NCBI GenBank assembly: GCA_946699065.1
Contig: CAMPDV010000008.1
Location: forward strand, 124,001-188,000
DNA length: 64,000 nucleotides
Direction of reading: 5' to 3'
From: Loxodes magnus
Taxonomy: Eukaryota > Ciliophora > Karyorelictea > Loxodida > Loxodidae
Shown: in pieces, positions 1 to 11,567 of the stretch
Position numbering within the stretch: the first letter of the stretch is position 1
How the letters are laid out: each line of letters starts with the position of its first letter
The notes under the pieces: model-generated
What the model was told of the DNA's origin: nothing
Seen by the model: only the letters and a program-made list of their open reading frames with translations
Databases searched by the model: none
Position numbers and translations under genes: made by a program

Positions 1-1
1 T

Positions 2-1556
2 TAAGATTATCGGTAGTCTACAAATAACAACATACGCTAGTATAAAAACATTTCCTAGTTAGACAGCTCAGCAGGAATGAATTCCTTCTATGAAGTGATC
101 TAAAATACATAGCCTGAGATATGCATATTCATTAATGAAATGAAAGAATAACTAACAATGCTATAAAGTGGTCAAGGTGGTATAGACGAGTTACAAAAAC
201 TGCTTAACTAGAGTATAAAAGACAAAGATCAACTAGTAAAAGAGAACATTTACTGTTCTGATCTTATTAAGAAACTCTAAGATGAAAACAAAGTACTACA
301 AAGATAATTGCAGCAACAAACGCTAGAAATAGAGGTACTTGATAAGAACTAATAAAGCACCTAGTAAGAAGCCATCCAACTTCTATCTTCTAAAGAAAGA
401 ATGGAATAAGAAAATATGAAACTTCAGAACTAGCTGGCTGATAATAAAAAGTTGAGGTCTTATATACTAGAACTTGAAAGTCAAATACAATCATAAGAGG
501 CTGCAAATATTGAGGTTTAAAGTAAAAACAAGCAACACTAAGTGAAGTAATAAGAACTAAACTGTAAAATATCAGAACTTTAACAGAGTATAAAGCAGTC
601 TAAATCAGACATAGACTTCTATTAGGAAGAACTCTCTATTCTTAACAATAAAAAAGTAGATATAGAGGAAAAGTATAGATAGACACAAAAATAACTAGAC
701 TAATCTGAATTTAAACTTGTCTAGGCTTAGAATCAAATAAAGTAAATGAAAAGCGAAATTGAGAGACTCTAAAACAATGTAATTAGGGTAGAAGAAATTG
801 ATTAAAAGAAGTAAAGCTTGATAAATTCTTAGACTAAGCAAATATAGGAATAAGATCAAATGATAAAGCAGCTATAAAGGGAGAATAAAAGAGTAGAAAG
901 TTTGGTTCAAGAAAAAGAGAATAAAAATCTGAATTTGATAGACAATTTATAAATAAGCAAAGCTAGGGATTATAAGCAGAAAGTTGAAAGATTATTGTAA
1001 AATGGAAATGCTTCGCCTAAGAGTTAGATTAAAAATAGCATCTCAGCCCGCTAAGGAAATACTAGAAGAAGCAGTTATGAAAAAGCTTTCAATCAAAACT
1101 TAAGGAATTAGGTTGGAATAGTAAACGAAGATATGGATTAATAAAAGGACGAATCAATAGTATAAATGGAAAGTTCTGACATTGTTGAAAGATACTCAAA
1201 TACACCAAATGATAATTCAGCACTTGATCCTGTAGAAATTGATACAGAAGTATAGAACATCAATCATGCAGCTCAGAGAATAAAGAAGATTTTAAGTCAT
1301 TAAACCACACCTAACCATAAAACAAAAGGTAAGCAGTTAACATACTCTTGCTTTACCCCTTTGGAGAATAAAAGTAAGTTTAAAAGCTACATATACAGAT
1401 TTCTCAAGATCAGATCAATTATAATATTAATCCTCACCATAAATAAAAGATTAGCTTCAGGCTAGTATATCAAACATTAAGGATAAACTAGATTCTTTGA
1501 GGAAGAACAAAAAGCAACTTCAAGATAAGTTACAAGAATTCGAAAAAAAACTATGA
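2..1556 (+). CDS. Long coiled-coil protein, 5' end outside window
   Basis: The frame is open from the window edge (earliest internal Met at 77) and runs as a Lys/Glu/Gln-rich coiled coil for about 400 codons, with Gln mostly TAA/TAG. A less charged Ser/Asn-rich tail follows. A 25-nt intron at 1374-1398 (GTAAGT...TACAG) restores the frame, after which another short coiled coil ends at TGA 1554-1556. A second GTAAG at 1330 is left as coding. No catalytic domain is seen. It is probably a structural, cytoskeletal or centrosomal-type protein, but the family is not recognised. Confidence 0.7.
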
Positions 1557-1758
1557 AATATTATTAGTTTATTGACTATCTCTTTAGCTAATCTTTAGCT
1601 TACCCTATATATAAAATAATTAGCTTCAATATGTTAAATAAGAAAGCAATAAAACACAAGATTTCTACTTCGAAGCTAAAAAAGTTTTATACTTAATAAG
1701 TTTATTAAAAGTCAGCTCAATCTAGTATTTTAAAGATTTGGGGTTTTATTTTCGTCTT

Positions 1759-1890
1759 TCATTGTATCACTGTCAACGAAGTGACCCTCTACTTTTCAGC
1801 ACTCGCTAACATGACTTTATTAAAATCTTATTCTTTCTTTTTAACTAACTCTTCAGCTTAAGCACCATAAGGTTTTTTAAACTAACTCAT
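1759..1890 (-). CDS. Small hypothetical protein, about 43 aa
   Basis: The ATG at 1890 (minus) opens a 43-codon frame starting MSQFKKPYGAQAEELVKKKE and ending at TGA 1759-1761. Composition is more coding-like than the flanks. If that TGA is Trp, the frame continues 14 codons to a TGA at 1717. It stands alone between two plus-strand genes. No family recognised. Confidence 0.35.
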
Positions 1891-2124
1891 AGATTAAATT
1901 CCAATCTTGGATGTATAAATAATATAAAGTCAAACTGATCTCAATAAGCTAGAATAGTATATATAACAGCAGAAAAATTAAGTTCAAGTAATATCAAAGA
2001 GCATAAAAAAAGCATTAGGATGAAATGGGAAGAAAGAAAGCAATGAGTTAGTTTAAGTAAGATAGGAAGTAATTTTATATATATCTAGGTCATAATTTTA
2101 TTACCTTTTGTAGTATAATATAAA

Positions 2125-2628
2125 ATGGGTAATTGTGCAGGCAAAAGCTCATAGTAAATAATCTATTAGAAGAAACTTAAGAACCAAACTTAGTTGGCAG
2201 AAACTTAAGAAGTGAAGCTTTAAAAGTTTAAAAGTTAAGAGGAAATTATAAGGAAGATGAGCGAGTAGTAAGAAATAGAGGAGTAACAAAGTTTGTAGCT
2301 AATTGAGAGACTTTTGCAGAAATCTCCATCTAAGAGAATCGCTAGAAGATAGTTCAGCTTCGAAGAGGATGAAGTTTAAGACCTTGAATAGCATCCAGAT
2401 ACTTTAGTAGGTAAATTGAACGAAAGGGATTTGCAAAAATCACCAAGCAAATTAAAGATATCAAATACATTTACATTTGACAGCGAGTAGCGATTGATTA
2501 GTTTAAATAATCAGCCAAACATACATGGAAGTCTTCAATTCATCAGTTCTGATACATTTTCTCAAATAAGAAAATAATCAGAAGATAGTTAATTTGCCTT
2601 TGCTATACAAAAAGTTAGCTAAGATTGA
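2125..2628 (+). CDS. Gly2/Cys4 protein, possibly lipid-anchored, 167 aa
   Basis: The protein begins MGNCAGKSS, which suggests N-myristoylation at Gly2 and palmitoylation at Cys4 (motif-based inference). A Gln/Lys/Glu-rich helical stretch (residues 10-70) follows, then a Ser-rich acidic region with two similar KSPSK motifs, plausible phosphosites. It ends at TGA 2626-2628. If that TGA is Trp, the frame continues to a tandem TGA TGA at 2881-2886, adding a hydrophobic segment and overlapping the NBR1 3' end antisense. The shorter form is preferred because GC content drops after 2628. Likely a membrane-peripheral protein of unknown role. Confidence 0.6.
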
Positions 2629-2820
2629 CTAGAAACTTTTATTGATTTAGTTCTTACTTTAAAGTAACTGATATTAAACATATTAAAGCTAAATGCTGCC
2701 AATGATTTCGCTAGCTAATTAGTTTATCTCCAACAAACATTAGGAGACATAGTTACTTACTAGAATATGTTATTGCTTATTAAGTAAGATCCTCATCTCC
2801 AAGTTTTTTTATTTACCTAT

Positions 2821-4554
2821 TCATTTTTGATATTTTTTGCTACTTTCAAGTTTAAAAATGACAATTAAAAAGTAAAGAAGTGATGAGTTTAAATTAAAGG
2901 CTGATAGATAAAATATCAAATAAGCTTAACCTATAATAACTTAAATATCTTAAATGATTTTGCCATAATTTTATCCACATTCTTGCTACTTCTTTTCTTC
3001 CTTAGCTCTTAAAAGTGCTTCGATTACTAATTCCATATTCCCGTTATAAGACTTAATAAATTCCATATTAGCTTGCCTGTCATTAAATCCCATGTCAATT
3101 AGTTCTTTAGCTTTACTTTTATACATTTATCCATACACTTCGATATCAACATGCAGTTTATTCCCAAATGGCTTACCGTTAGGAGCTAAAAGTCTTCAAG
3201 ATGAATGATATTTTCCATCTTTTTCTGGGGCTATAAATTTCACTGAAAGTTCAGTTTTTTCTCCAGGTTTAACTTAAGGGACTACAACAGCATCTCCATT
3301 TAAGTCACCTTTACATAATTCAAGAACTGTATTAACTGGCCATTAAGTAGACCCACTATTCTCAACGAGCCATGTTTTAACAACGGTAGAGCCAGGAATA
3401 ACTTTAGTTCCCTCATGGTTATCAAGGTGCTTTATAAATTTAGCTTTAAGCTTATTAGCATTAAAGAAGTTGCATTCCTTTTTATAATTAGTAAACTTTC
3501 CACTTGACCTATTAGAGTTTGCACCAGAACACTGAAAACTCTACTAGTTATTTTGTGGTTATACTTATTGAATGCACTGCTGGATATTTTAGTGTAACTA
3601 ATTTATTGCCTAAGTAGGTGAAATTGATATTTCAAAGTAGTTTTATGACCCAATGCTTTACTAATTCTGCTAGTCACTTTAGTTTTACTCATTAACAGTA
3701 CAAATTATTGCTGTAGGCAATTATTTAGGCTCTTTTATTTTTAGGAAAGCATGAGGATGCTCTATATTTGACTCGCACCTAGTACAGAAATCAAAATTAG
3801 GACATATAGAGCATTTGTACCGTATTCCAATAATAGGGCATTTTTTGCATCCATCACATTCTACATTTACATGAGTTATTTAATTCTCTTGTGGAATTTC
3901 TCTATCTGGTTATACCTTCAAGTTTTCGATTTCCTATTTTATTATATGAGTAAATTTTTCCATTTCAGGCCTTATTCACTAATTAACAAAAGTTCTAGGT
4001 CCATAAATCCTTTTATTGCAAGGTTAAAAATTCTCATTTTAGCTTCTCCAATTAGAGCATTGCTCTTTAAATCCTTATTTATTAAGCTTTGCCTTATTTT
4101 TGATTTATCTCCTTATTTCTTAGATCTATCATTTCAGTTGCTTTTTTTGAAGTATCATTTAATTTAATTATGTCTCAAGTTAAGATTAGCACTCTTATTC
4201 ACTGATAGATTGCTCAGTCTTTTTTTATAAACCTGTAGACTGATTTTATTCATTTTAGGCAGCTGGTTTTTTAATTTCGTCTATAAAGAGTTTCATAAAT
4301 TTCTTCCCTATATGATACTTACTAGCCTATACAAGGCTTTAATCACATTCAATATCTTAGTATTAATTATCTTTACTCAAATATCTGATTTAAAAAGTAG
4401 CTTCAGAGTCTTGTTTACTAACCATTTTGTCCAACAAACTCACCAAACTGAAAAAAGAGCCAGGGTTTTCTCTTACTCTGTAGATTCCTTATGAAGTAAT
4501 AATTTTCAGAATAAGAGGTTCTTTTAAACCTTCTTGGTTTTATTATTACAACAT
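2821..4554 (-). CDS. NBR1: NBR1-like selective autophagy receptor
   Basis: All NBR1 family domains occur in order. A PB1 domain (about residues 12-90) has the basic Lys and an acidic YLSKDNQYQDIECD cluster. A coiled coil (about 100-190) follows, then a ZZ zinc finger (about 226-270; CDGC, CSIC, CTRC and HPH), the NBR1/FW beta-sandwich (about 365-470; WLVENSG, WPV, SSWRL) and a UBA domain (about 478-517; MGF loop). NBR1 proteins bind ubiquitinated cargo and bring it to autophagosomes. Two in-frame TGA codons (4129-4131, 3976-3978) must be Trp for PB1 to join ZZ. No introns are needed. The 3' end is uncertain: coding character ends near 2960 but the first in-frame TGA is at 2821, after an AT-rich hydrophobic tail. 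No LC3-interacting motif was pinned down. Confidence 0.88.
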
Positions 4555-5589
4555 GTTTTATAATGATAAAAGCATAATTTAAATATATAATTACCTAATA
4601 AAGTTAACTGTTCAGTTCTGGTAGCTCCTTTTACTCTCCATATACAATGGAATAATTATTCACTTTATATCTTATAGAAAGTCCCTATCCTTGTTTATAC
4701 TATGCTTAGATTCATTTCTATTTTGATAAATTAAAGGAGCTTGTTGCTTTATTTAGTAATATAGTAATCGCAAATGCTGCTAATAATTCTTTTTGCTTCT
4801 ACTTCTAGATTTTATCCTGTCTGATATAAATAGCGCCTAATCAATTATTTTATACTATCAATTCTAAAACTTTATAGATAAAGCACTTAAGACCCATTTA
4901 ATATACTTATTTTTGCCTCTGTAATTGCATATAATTGCTAGCACTTTAATTATTTATTAAGTTTAGAATTTTAACTTCTTGATTATCAATCTAGGATTAT
5001 AAGCCTTTATCTTTAAGTAGTTAACTTAATTAAATAGTTTTGCTTTACTCTTAACTTAAGCCATTATAAAATCCCTTAAATAAGGACAAAAATACTTAAG
5101 ATTAATTCCCCTTATACTAGCTAGCTTCTACCTAACTCCATATAAACTCCAAACCCTTTACTTGTAATATCAAGTAATTGTCTAAATTCTTTAGATACCT
5201 TAATAACTATACGCTATGAAGGATAAAATAGATACTTCTTAAGTACAAATACTAGCATTTCTATACTCTTTATTTATAAAGCTTAATGCTTAATTCATTT
5301 TCCTATATATCTCTTTAGCACTTTAAGGATATAAATGCTACTCTAAGTTTAATTTTCTTTACCTTTAGCTATTTTATTAGTTTGTTACCTTTTTAACAGT
5401 TTTGAATAACTGTTCTCATCCTCTCTCAGCTTTGTTTTCCTTTTCTTACTATAAAGCTTTTATTTTAATACCTTCGATAATTTAACACTACAAAACCTAG
5501 TTAGATAATGAAGATGTAGATATAGGGCTATGATAGATGTTACATAGTTAAGTGATTAAGGATATAGAATTAATAAATAAGTTAAGCAT
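4555..5589. other. Intergenic, no gene seen
   Basis: About 1 kb upstream of NBR1, poor in G on the plus strand (T/C/A-rich) over most of its length. No frame keeps coding composition in either orientation even with TAA/TAG as Gln. It should hold the NBR1 promoter near 4555-4620. Confidence 0.5.
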
Positions 5590-5874
5590 TCAACTCCATT
5601 TCTTCTTTTGCATTATCTTCAAAAACTCACTTGGATCTATTACTCCATCACCATTAGAATCAGATTCTTTTATCATTTCTTCGATATCTTAATCAGTCAT
5701 CTTAACTGCAGAGACTGAATTCATTACTAGCTTTAATTCGTTCTAGTCTATCTTTCCATTTCCATCTCTATCAAAAATTTTGAATAGATCCATTATTTTT
5801 CCTTCATCTTTGAATTCATAAAAGGCAGCTAAGGCATCTTCAAATTCTATTATTTGTTCAGGAGTCAACGCCAT
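5590..5874 (-). CDS. Two-EF-hand calcium-binding protein, 94 aa
   Basis: This small calmodulin/centrin-type protein has two canonical 12-residue loops: DRDGNGKIDQNE (35-46) and DSNGDGVIDPSE (72-83). Both carry Asp/Asn at loop positions 1, 3 and 5 and Glu at 12, so both should bind calcium. At 94 aa it corresponds to one calmodulin lobe pair rather than the four-hand 149-aa form. It ends KKKWS then TGA. One Gln is TAG and one TAA. It is intronless and flanked by about 1 kb of noncoding DNA on each side. Exact subfamily (centrin-like, calmodulin-like or light chain) is not decidable by eye. Confidence 0.88.
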
Positions 5875-6811
5875 TATTTTTATTTAAAATTGATTAAAAT
5901 TCCTTCTAATTAATGATAGCCACTTTAAATAAGACTCTTCCCTTTTCTAGCACTGTCTATTTATTATAGGGTTTAAGTATTATGCTTTCATATTCTTAGC
6001 ATCTCTAATAATAGTAGGAGCTTTTATACTTCTTCTCTATGCTTTACTCATATTATATATAAACCTATTCCTTAAATCAATTTAGTTAAGAACTGGATGG
6101 AATGCTATGCATGCTAGCAATAGTTCTCACTCTTCTTACTATAATTAAGCTTTTACCTAATAATATAGGATTTTATCTTCACCTTGGCTTCCAATTTATT
6201 AACCTAAATACTTTGAAACTCTTATACTTAGTAACCAACCTTTTAATATATCACCCACCAGTTTGCTGAGTCTTTGATACTAACACAGCTTTAATATATC
6301 TAATCCATACTAAAATTTGCATATCCTATCTACCAGCTAAAAGCAAGTACACTCCTCTACACCAGTTTATCTTACGATACTAAAATAAGAAATACAGAAA
6401 GCAATTGACTGAAGTAATGAGTTTAAGTAGTTAGTAAGGGTTTAATAGTTGGAAGCATATTTTAAATAGCCTAAATTTAAATTTAGGAATAAGAAAATAA
6501 AAAGAGGTACATTAGGCATACCTCCTTGGTATAAATTACTCGCTATGTTATTTACTTGCTATGTTATATCTTATTACTGACTTATATTACAAATGTACCT
6601 TTAAATATTGCTTGTCTAGATAACTAAGAAGATTAAAATACCAGGTAGATAATTGGATGATTATACTAGTGTGAGAGTTTATATGGCTAGAGGTAGGATG
6701 ATGAGTGTTGATACTTGTATTGACTCTTGTGGAAAGGAAGCATTGTATAGTATGATTAGAAGGAGGTAGTGAGTGTTTAAAATTTGTAATTAGTGACTTA
6801 AATAATATAAG
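5875..6811. other. Intergenic with strand-composition switch
   Basis: Pyrimidine-rich on the plus strand to about 6400, then purine-rich to 6811. It holds a perfect 18-nt palindrome at 6470-6487 (CCTAAATTT and its mirror complement). No coding frame seen. Confidence 0.45.
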
Positions 6812-8684
6812 ATGGATTCTTTATACAATGAAAAAAGCAGAAGTCATAATGAAAGCAATGACCAAATTTGCTAGAGTCAATAGTGCTAAAAGGAAATTTC
6901 CTTGCTGAGAATGAAATTGAGCCAAGCTGAGTAAATAATTGAGGAAACTAACACTTTCAAACTGCACTATAAGAAGGTGTGTTAATAGTAACTCTTAATA
7001 TAGGCTTGAGCATGATCTATTTGATTTGAAGTATAAATTACAAGAGAGTGATGATGAAATTTCGCGATTGAAATAGATAATTTACAGTTATAAGAATAGA
7101 AAAATATCTACTATATCCTTCCCGGAATTTAACTTAAATAAGGAGGATATTGAATCACTTTCCTTCACTCCTTAGAATAAAATCTAATCTGTATACCATA
7201 AAAAAAGTCAATCTATTGACTAAACTCCTTTCGCTACAACAAGAGAGAATAGAATGTCAGACCTGGATATTGTAGCTAAGAAACTGGAAACTATAATTTC
7301 ATTGCAGAATTCAACTGATTTGACAGTTAGAGATACTCAAGAAAAAGTGGAATCTGTAAGATTAACTAATTCAGCTAATCTAAGAAAAAAACTAGCTGGA
7401 AAGTTAAATTGAGTTCCTTAGAAATGATAAATAAGAGCTCTTTGAGTTGAATGTACATTTAAAGACTAAAATTGAATCATTGAAGACTCTGCTACAGCAG
7501 ATTAAAAGAAGCCACGTTATCCCAGAAGTAAGTTCCTAATACAGTCATTCAAACCTGAAAAACTAATTAAGTTCCTAATAAAATGCTTAAAAGGGGATGA
7601 AACGAATATGGAGCATAGCCTATCTCTTATTCATTCATTCTAGGATTATAACGAAATTGATGAGCTTTCCTCTATGCATGAAGAGTCAAGCATGATAGCT
7701 GCAGGAACTATTATTAAATTCACTGATCCACTTGACTTAAAATAAGAAATCTAACTTGAAATTCCTAAGCAATCCAATAACGATGAACAAACAAACAGTT
7801 CTATCGAAGTAAAAGAGCAAAGTGATTAAAACTCTTCATAATAACCATTGAAAAATGAAAACTAGGAAGCACAGTAGTAATAGCAAAGCTAGGCTAATCA
7901 TTCAGCTAAGCAGTCAAACTGTGGATTATAACAAAGCTAGACAGATATCTAAAATCTACTATAAGAAGTATTTTAACTAAAGCATATAGTAAATAACATT
8001 AATGAGAAGATAGAAATATCTATGTAATATTAATAACAGCAAACTCAAAAAACTCCTTACTTTCGAAAGAATAATGAAGGTAGCAGACCTGAATCTAAAG
8101 AGTAGGAAATTACAGAATGATCAGTAAGCAAGAAAAATGATAATAAAATACCTCCATTATTAATAAATACTAAGGAGTTTAAAAACAACGAAGAGCATTA
8201 AGAAAATACAGCTTCAAGGTAACAAAAAAAGATCAATTTATTTTCAGCAACAAGTAAAGCTGCAGAAAAAGGAAACTTTATGAAAAGTAGAAAAAAGAAC
8301 GTAAACACTACCTTTATGCAAAAAGAAAACACAAATTAAGGAACTTTCTTATTCAAGAAATCAGAAGTAGCATCTCCTACCAACATTTCATAAGTTGATA
8401 AAGTAGCGAGTGAAAATGCCAAACAATATTAAAAGAAACTATATAATAAACTGATGGAGAAACTACCACCTAAAAAAGAGGAAACCTTTGTACCTTTTAA
8501 GTTTTCAGCTAATAATCTTTTACTTTAGCGTTAGAATACTACACAAGAGGAGGCCTTTGTACCTTTTAAGTTTTCAGCAAATAATACTTTATTCTAGCGT
8601 TAGAATACTACACAAGAGATAAAAAATTTGGCCTAGGAAATAGAAGCTCTAGAGCCTAAAGTAAATCTTTTGCAAGAAAAGTGA
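6812..8684 (+). CDS. Coiled-coil protein with three mini-introns, 606 aa
   Basis: Four exons are joined by introns of 16 nt (6988-7003), 19 nt (7356-7374) and 17 nt (7528-7544), all starting GTAA and ending AG. Each shifts the frame, and together they give one open frame. The N-terminal half is coiled coil. Residues around 225-265 form a non-coiled helical segment (KPEKLIKFLIKCLKG), loosely like golgin C-terminal helices but not assignable. The rest is Gln/Asn/Lys-rich and disordered, with a duplicated 23-residue unit near the C-terminus. One in-frame TGA (8118-8120) is read as Trp because coding continues for 188 codons. It ends at TGA 8682. Function unknown, probably structural. Confidence 0.72.
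8478..8619 (+). repeat. 69-bp tandem duplication inside coiled-coil CDS
   Basis: Two copies with a 69-bp period (same landmark at 8485 and 8554) encode a 23-residue unit containing FVPFKFSANN and QRQNTTQE. Copies differ at a few sites and keep the frame, so the unit duplicated within the gene. Confidence 0.85.
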
Positions 8685-9014
8685 ATTTTTTTTAATGTTT
8701 ATATAAATTATTCCAAGTCTATAGCTACACTTATTTATAGAAGCCACTGTATCTAATCAAATTACCTTGCCAAATCTATTTTTTGAATCAATACTTATAA
8801 CTTCAAAATAATTAGCCATAACTCTACTCTTTCTGTCGATCTGTACTGAATAATTGGATGTTTAATAAGGAGATAAGAGACTTAGAGCTTATTCCAAATA
8901 GTAATCAAATCCAGCTAACTTCTCTTCTTTATATTGAACATCAGTATTGATACTTATAGGGAGATGATGCTGTCTAAGCTACGAAATAATATTTTTCAAT
9001 ATACTTAATTAAAA
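8685..9014. other. Intergenic, no gene seen
   Basis: 330 nt between two plus-strand genes. The last 40 nt are AT-rich leader before the ATG at 9015. Confidence 0.4.
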
Positions 9015-10413
9015 ATGATATGCTCCTTTATTCAAGTAAAAAAGTAACCTGTTAGTTCTAAACAATCTTCATAGAATAAATAGCAACCACCTAAGAGAAA
9101 TAGGTCAGTTCCTCCTAAAGAATCATATCTAAACTAATACAAACAGAAATCAACTACAGTGCAAGCTTAGTAGCCTACTTTGTTAAATAATACCTAAAGC
9201 AGATAAATTCTACAAAGAATGTAGAAAAAAGCTGGTAATGAAGTTCAAAAACCGGTATAGAAAAAGTAGTTCCTTTAGAGCTTTTTGTAAACTAATATTT
9301 CTAATCTAAATGAAATGAGAAATCAACGACGTCTAATGAGGTAAAATTTCACTGAGGATAATAATGAGAAAGTTATGAGCAAAAAATAACTAAAAAATTA
9401 CGAAAAGAGGGGTAAAAATATCGAGGAAGAGTAGTAAGAACTAGCTGAGATAGAAAACGAATTTTCGAAGTCCGAAATTTAAATGTAAAAAGAGGGTTAG
9501 TAAGCATTTAATAAAAACCATGCAAGGAATTCATCTTTTCCTAGTAACAATAGTACAATAGATTTCCCTGATAAAAACTAAGACACTTTAGATCTTGATG
9601 AGTTCAGTGCTAGTACTTCGTCCATTCCGACTGAGTTATAGGAAAATGCATTTAATTATACGAACTTAGCTAGTAATGAATATTTTGAGAATAGTTAGAA
9701 AGGCAAATAAAAGGATTTCAGCAAAACTAGTAACTACTAAGCCAAATAAAATTAATAAAGAGAGCAGATTAACAATTTTAGGATGTGTTCACCCAAAGAA
9801 AATCTATAATTCTAACCTAAGTTTGTAGATAACAATGCCTCATTTGATATAACTGACTTAAATTCAGATAAAGATAACATTGATACCATTTTTCTTAATC
9901 AAGAACTTACTACTGAAAAGCAACCTGAAGCAAGGCATGTTCATATAACGTTAAAAAAAGTACAGCCCATCAAACTGTTTTAATTACAAGCATAAGATTT
10001 AGTGGAAGTAAAGAACTAAAATGAAAAAAAGGAAAATGACAACCTCAAGGTAAAAATTAACGAGTTAATCTCAAGAATTAAAAGCAAGTAAAGCAAAGAC
10101 TAGCCAAATATTTAAATTTACTCTAAGCCTAATAAGAGACATCTTACAAAGTCCCAGGAAAAATACTAGCATAAGTTAAATAATATATTCTAAGAATAGC
10201 CAAACGATAGCTAAGAAAAATTAAATAACAAGCAAAGTACCTAAGAAATTAATTAAGCTCCAAAGGATATAGACGAAATACTACTTTCAAGTAGACTATA
10301 AAAGTAAGAGGAGTAGCCAAAAGTACCAATGAAGAGTTATTTTTCAGAGTAAGGAATTATATAGAATATATAATAAGAAAAACGCCAATAAAGATCTCCA
10401 TGATCTAAAGTGA
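9015..10413 (+). CDS. Disordered Gln/Lys-rich protein, 460 aa
   Basis: The frame opens at ATG 9015 and is Gln-rich (mainly TAA/TAG), with basic and acidic low-complexity stretches and short predicted coiled coils near residues 110-165 and 330-360. A 16-nt intron (10349-10364, GTAAGG...TATAG) shifts the frame so that it ends at TGA 10411-10413. Without splicing, the frame hits TGA at 10399 and then runs on with poorer composition. No recognised domain. It lies 330 nt downstream of another coiled-coil gene in the same orientation, but I see no operon evidence. Confidence 0.62.
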
Positions 10414-11567
10414 AAAACCTCAGCAAATTAAAATTCAAGCAAACAAATAAAATTGCAGAAGTGTGGATAAGAGCAACAACCTTCAGAAAGGGTGGTGAGT
10501 TTTACACTGAAAAAATTTAATCACTAATTTATTATTTAAATGCATTATTCCTATACTCAAAGTAAAAGTATCATATAACATATAATGGTTTTAGTATATT
10601 GATTGCTAGCTAACCAATTAATAAAAATAGATAAAGTATAATTAAGTTAGAAAGTAAATCTTTTGCTATCTTAACCTTAAATAATTTTTGGATATATTTG
10701 CCTTCTTTAGATACTTCAGTAACTTGTTTATAGCATATATCTAATTTCTATTATCCTTTTTAGTTTTTCATTATATAGATTTAGGATAATTAAGTAATAT
10801 CTGCCTCTTTAGAAAGGCAGTAAAGATTTGATTAATTTCTGATTCCATTTTCATTTTTATAGAGAATAAGCTACAAGAACTCAACTACTCCTTATGTTTA
10901 TACACGATTATATAGAGAAAGGACATAATATCTCTTTAGAATGATACTATTAGCACTTAACTAACTGATTATTAAGCATTCTTAGCCACTAAGTTTAGTG
11001 CATTTATTTAATACCTCTTATTAGATCTAGGTTTAGTATCAATATCAGTATTAATCTTGTTGCTTAAAGCGAATAAACTTCTCTATACCTTAAACCCTCA
11101 AAAGTTTTATCTTTAATAACTCTTATTTGTAGCTTTAATGCTATAAATTGCTATTACTGTAATCAATATTTTAAGGTTTAACTCATATAGCTCTAATTAG
11201 AAATACTGGACTATTCAAGAATCAGTTAAATAATAAAAAAGTAAGTTAGCAATGTAAGGGTATAAGGGACTTTAGCTATCTCAGTCTATAAAATGAAATC
11301 TAAGTTAAAGATAATTTTCAATTAAGAACTCTTAGCTTAAGCTATGCTTCTGAAAATTAATCAGTGGATATTTCTAAGTTTCTAGCTGATAAGGAATATA
11401 TATTTAAAACCCTAAGTTGGTAAATCTCTGCATATAAGATAGAAATGGAATTAGTATGAAGGCTTATGAGGGTAACTGTTAAAGTTAAGAAATGAAGAGC
11501 TTACATTAAATGTTATAGGTATAAGCTTATTTAAGCTATTTTTTAATTGAAGTAAATAATTTTAAAT
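10414..11567. other. Intergenic, no gene seen
   Basis: About 1.15 kb between the disordered-protein gene and the copine. The first 90 nt keep a weak open frame (Gln/Lys/Asn), judged 3' flank. The remainder is AT-rich without coding composition. Confidence 0.4.

Noticed and set aside
3871-4167. 98-codon plus-strand ORF
   Set aside because: Antisense to the NBR1 coiled coil and ZZ region; hydrophobic composition typical of a shadow.
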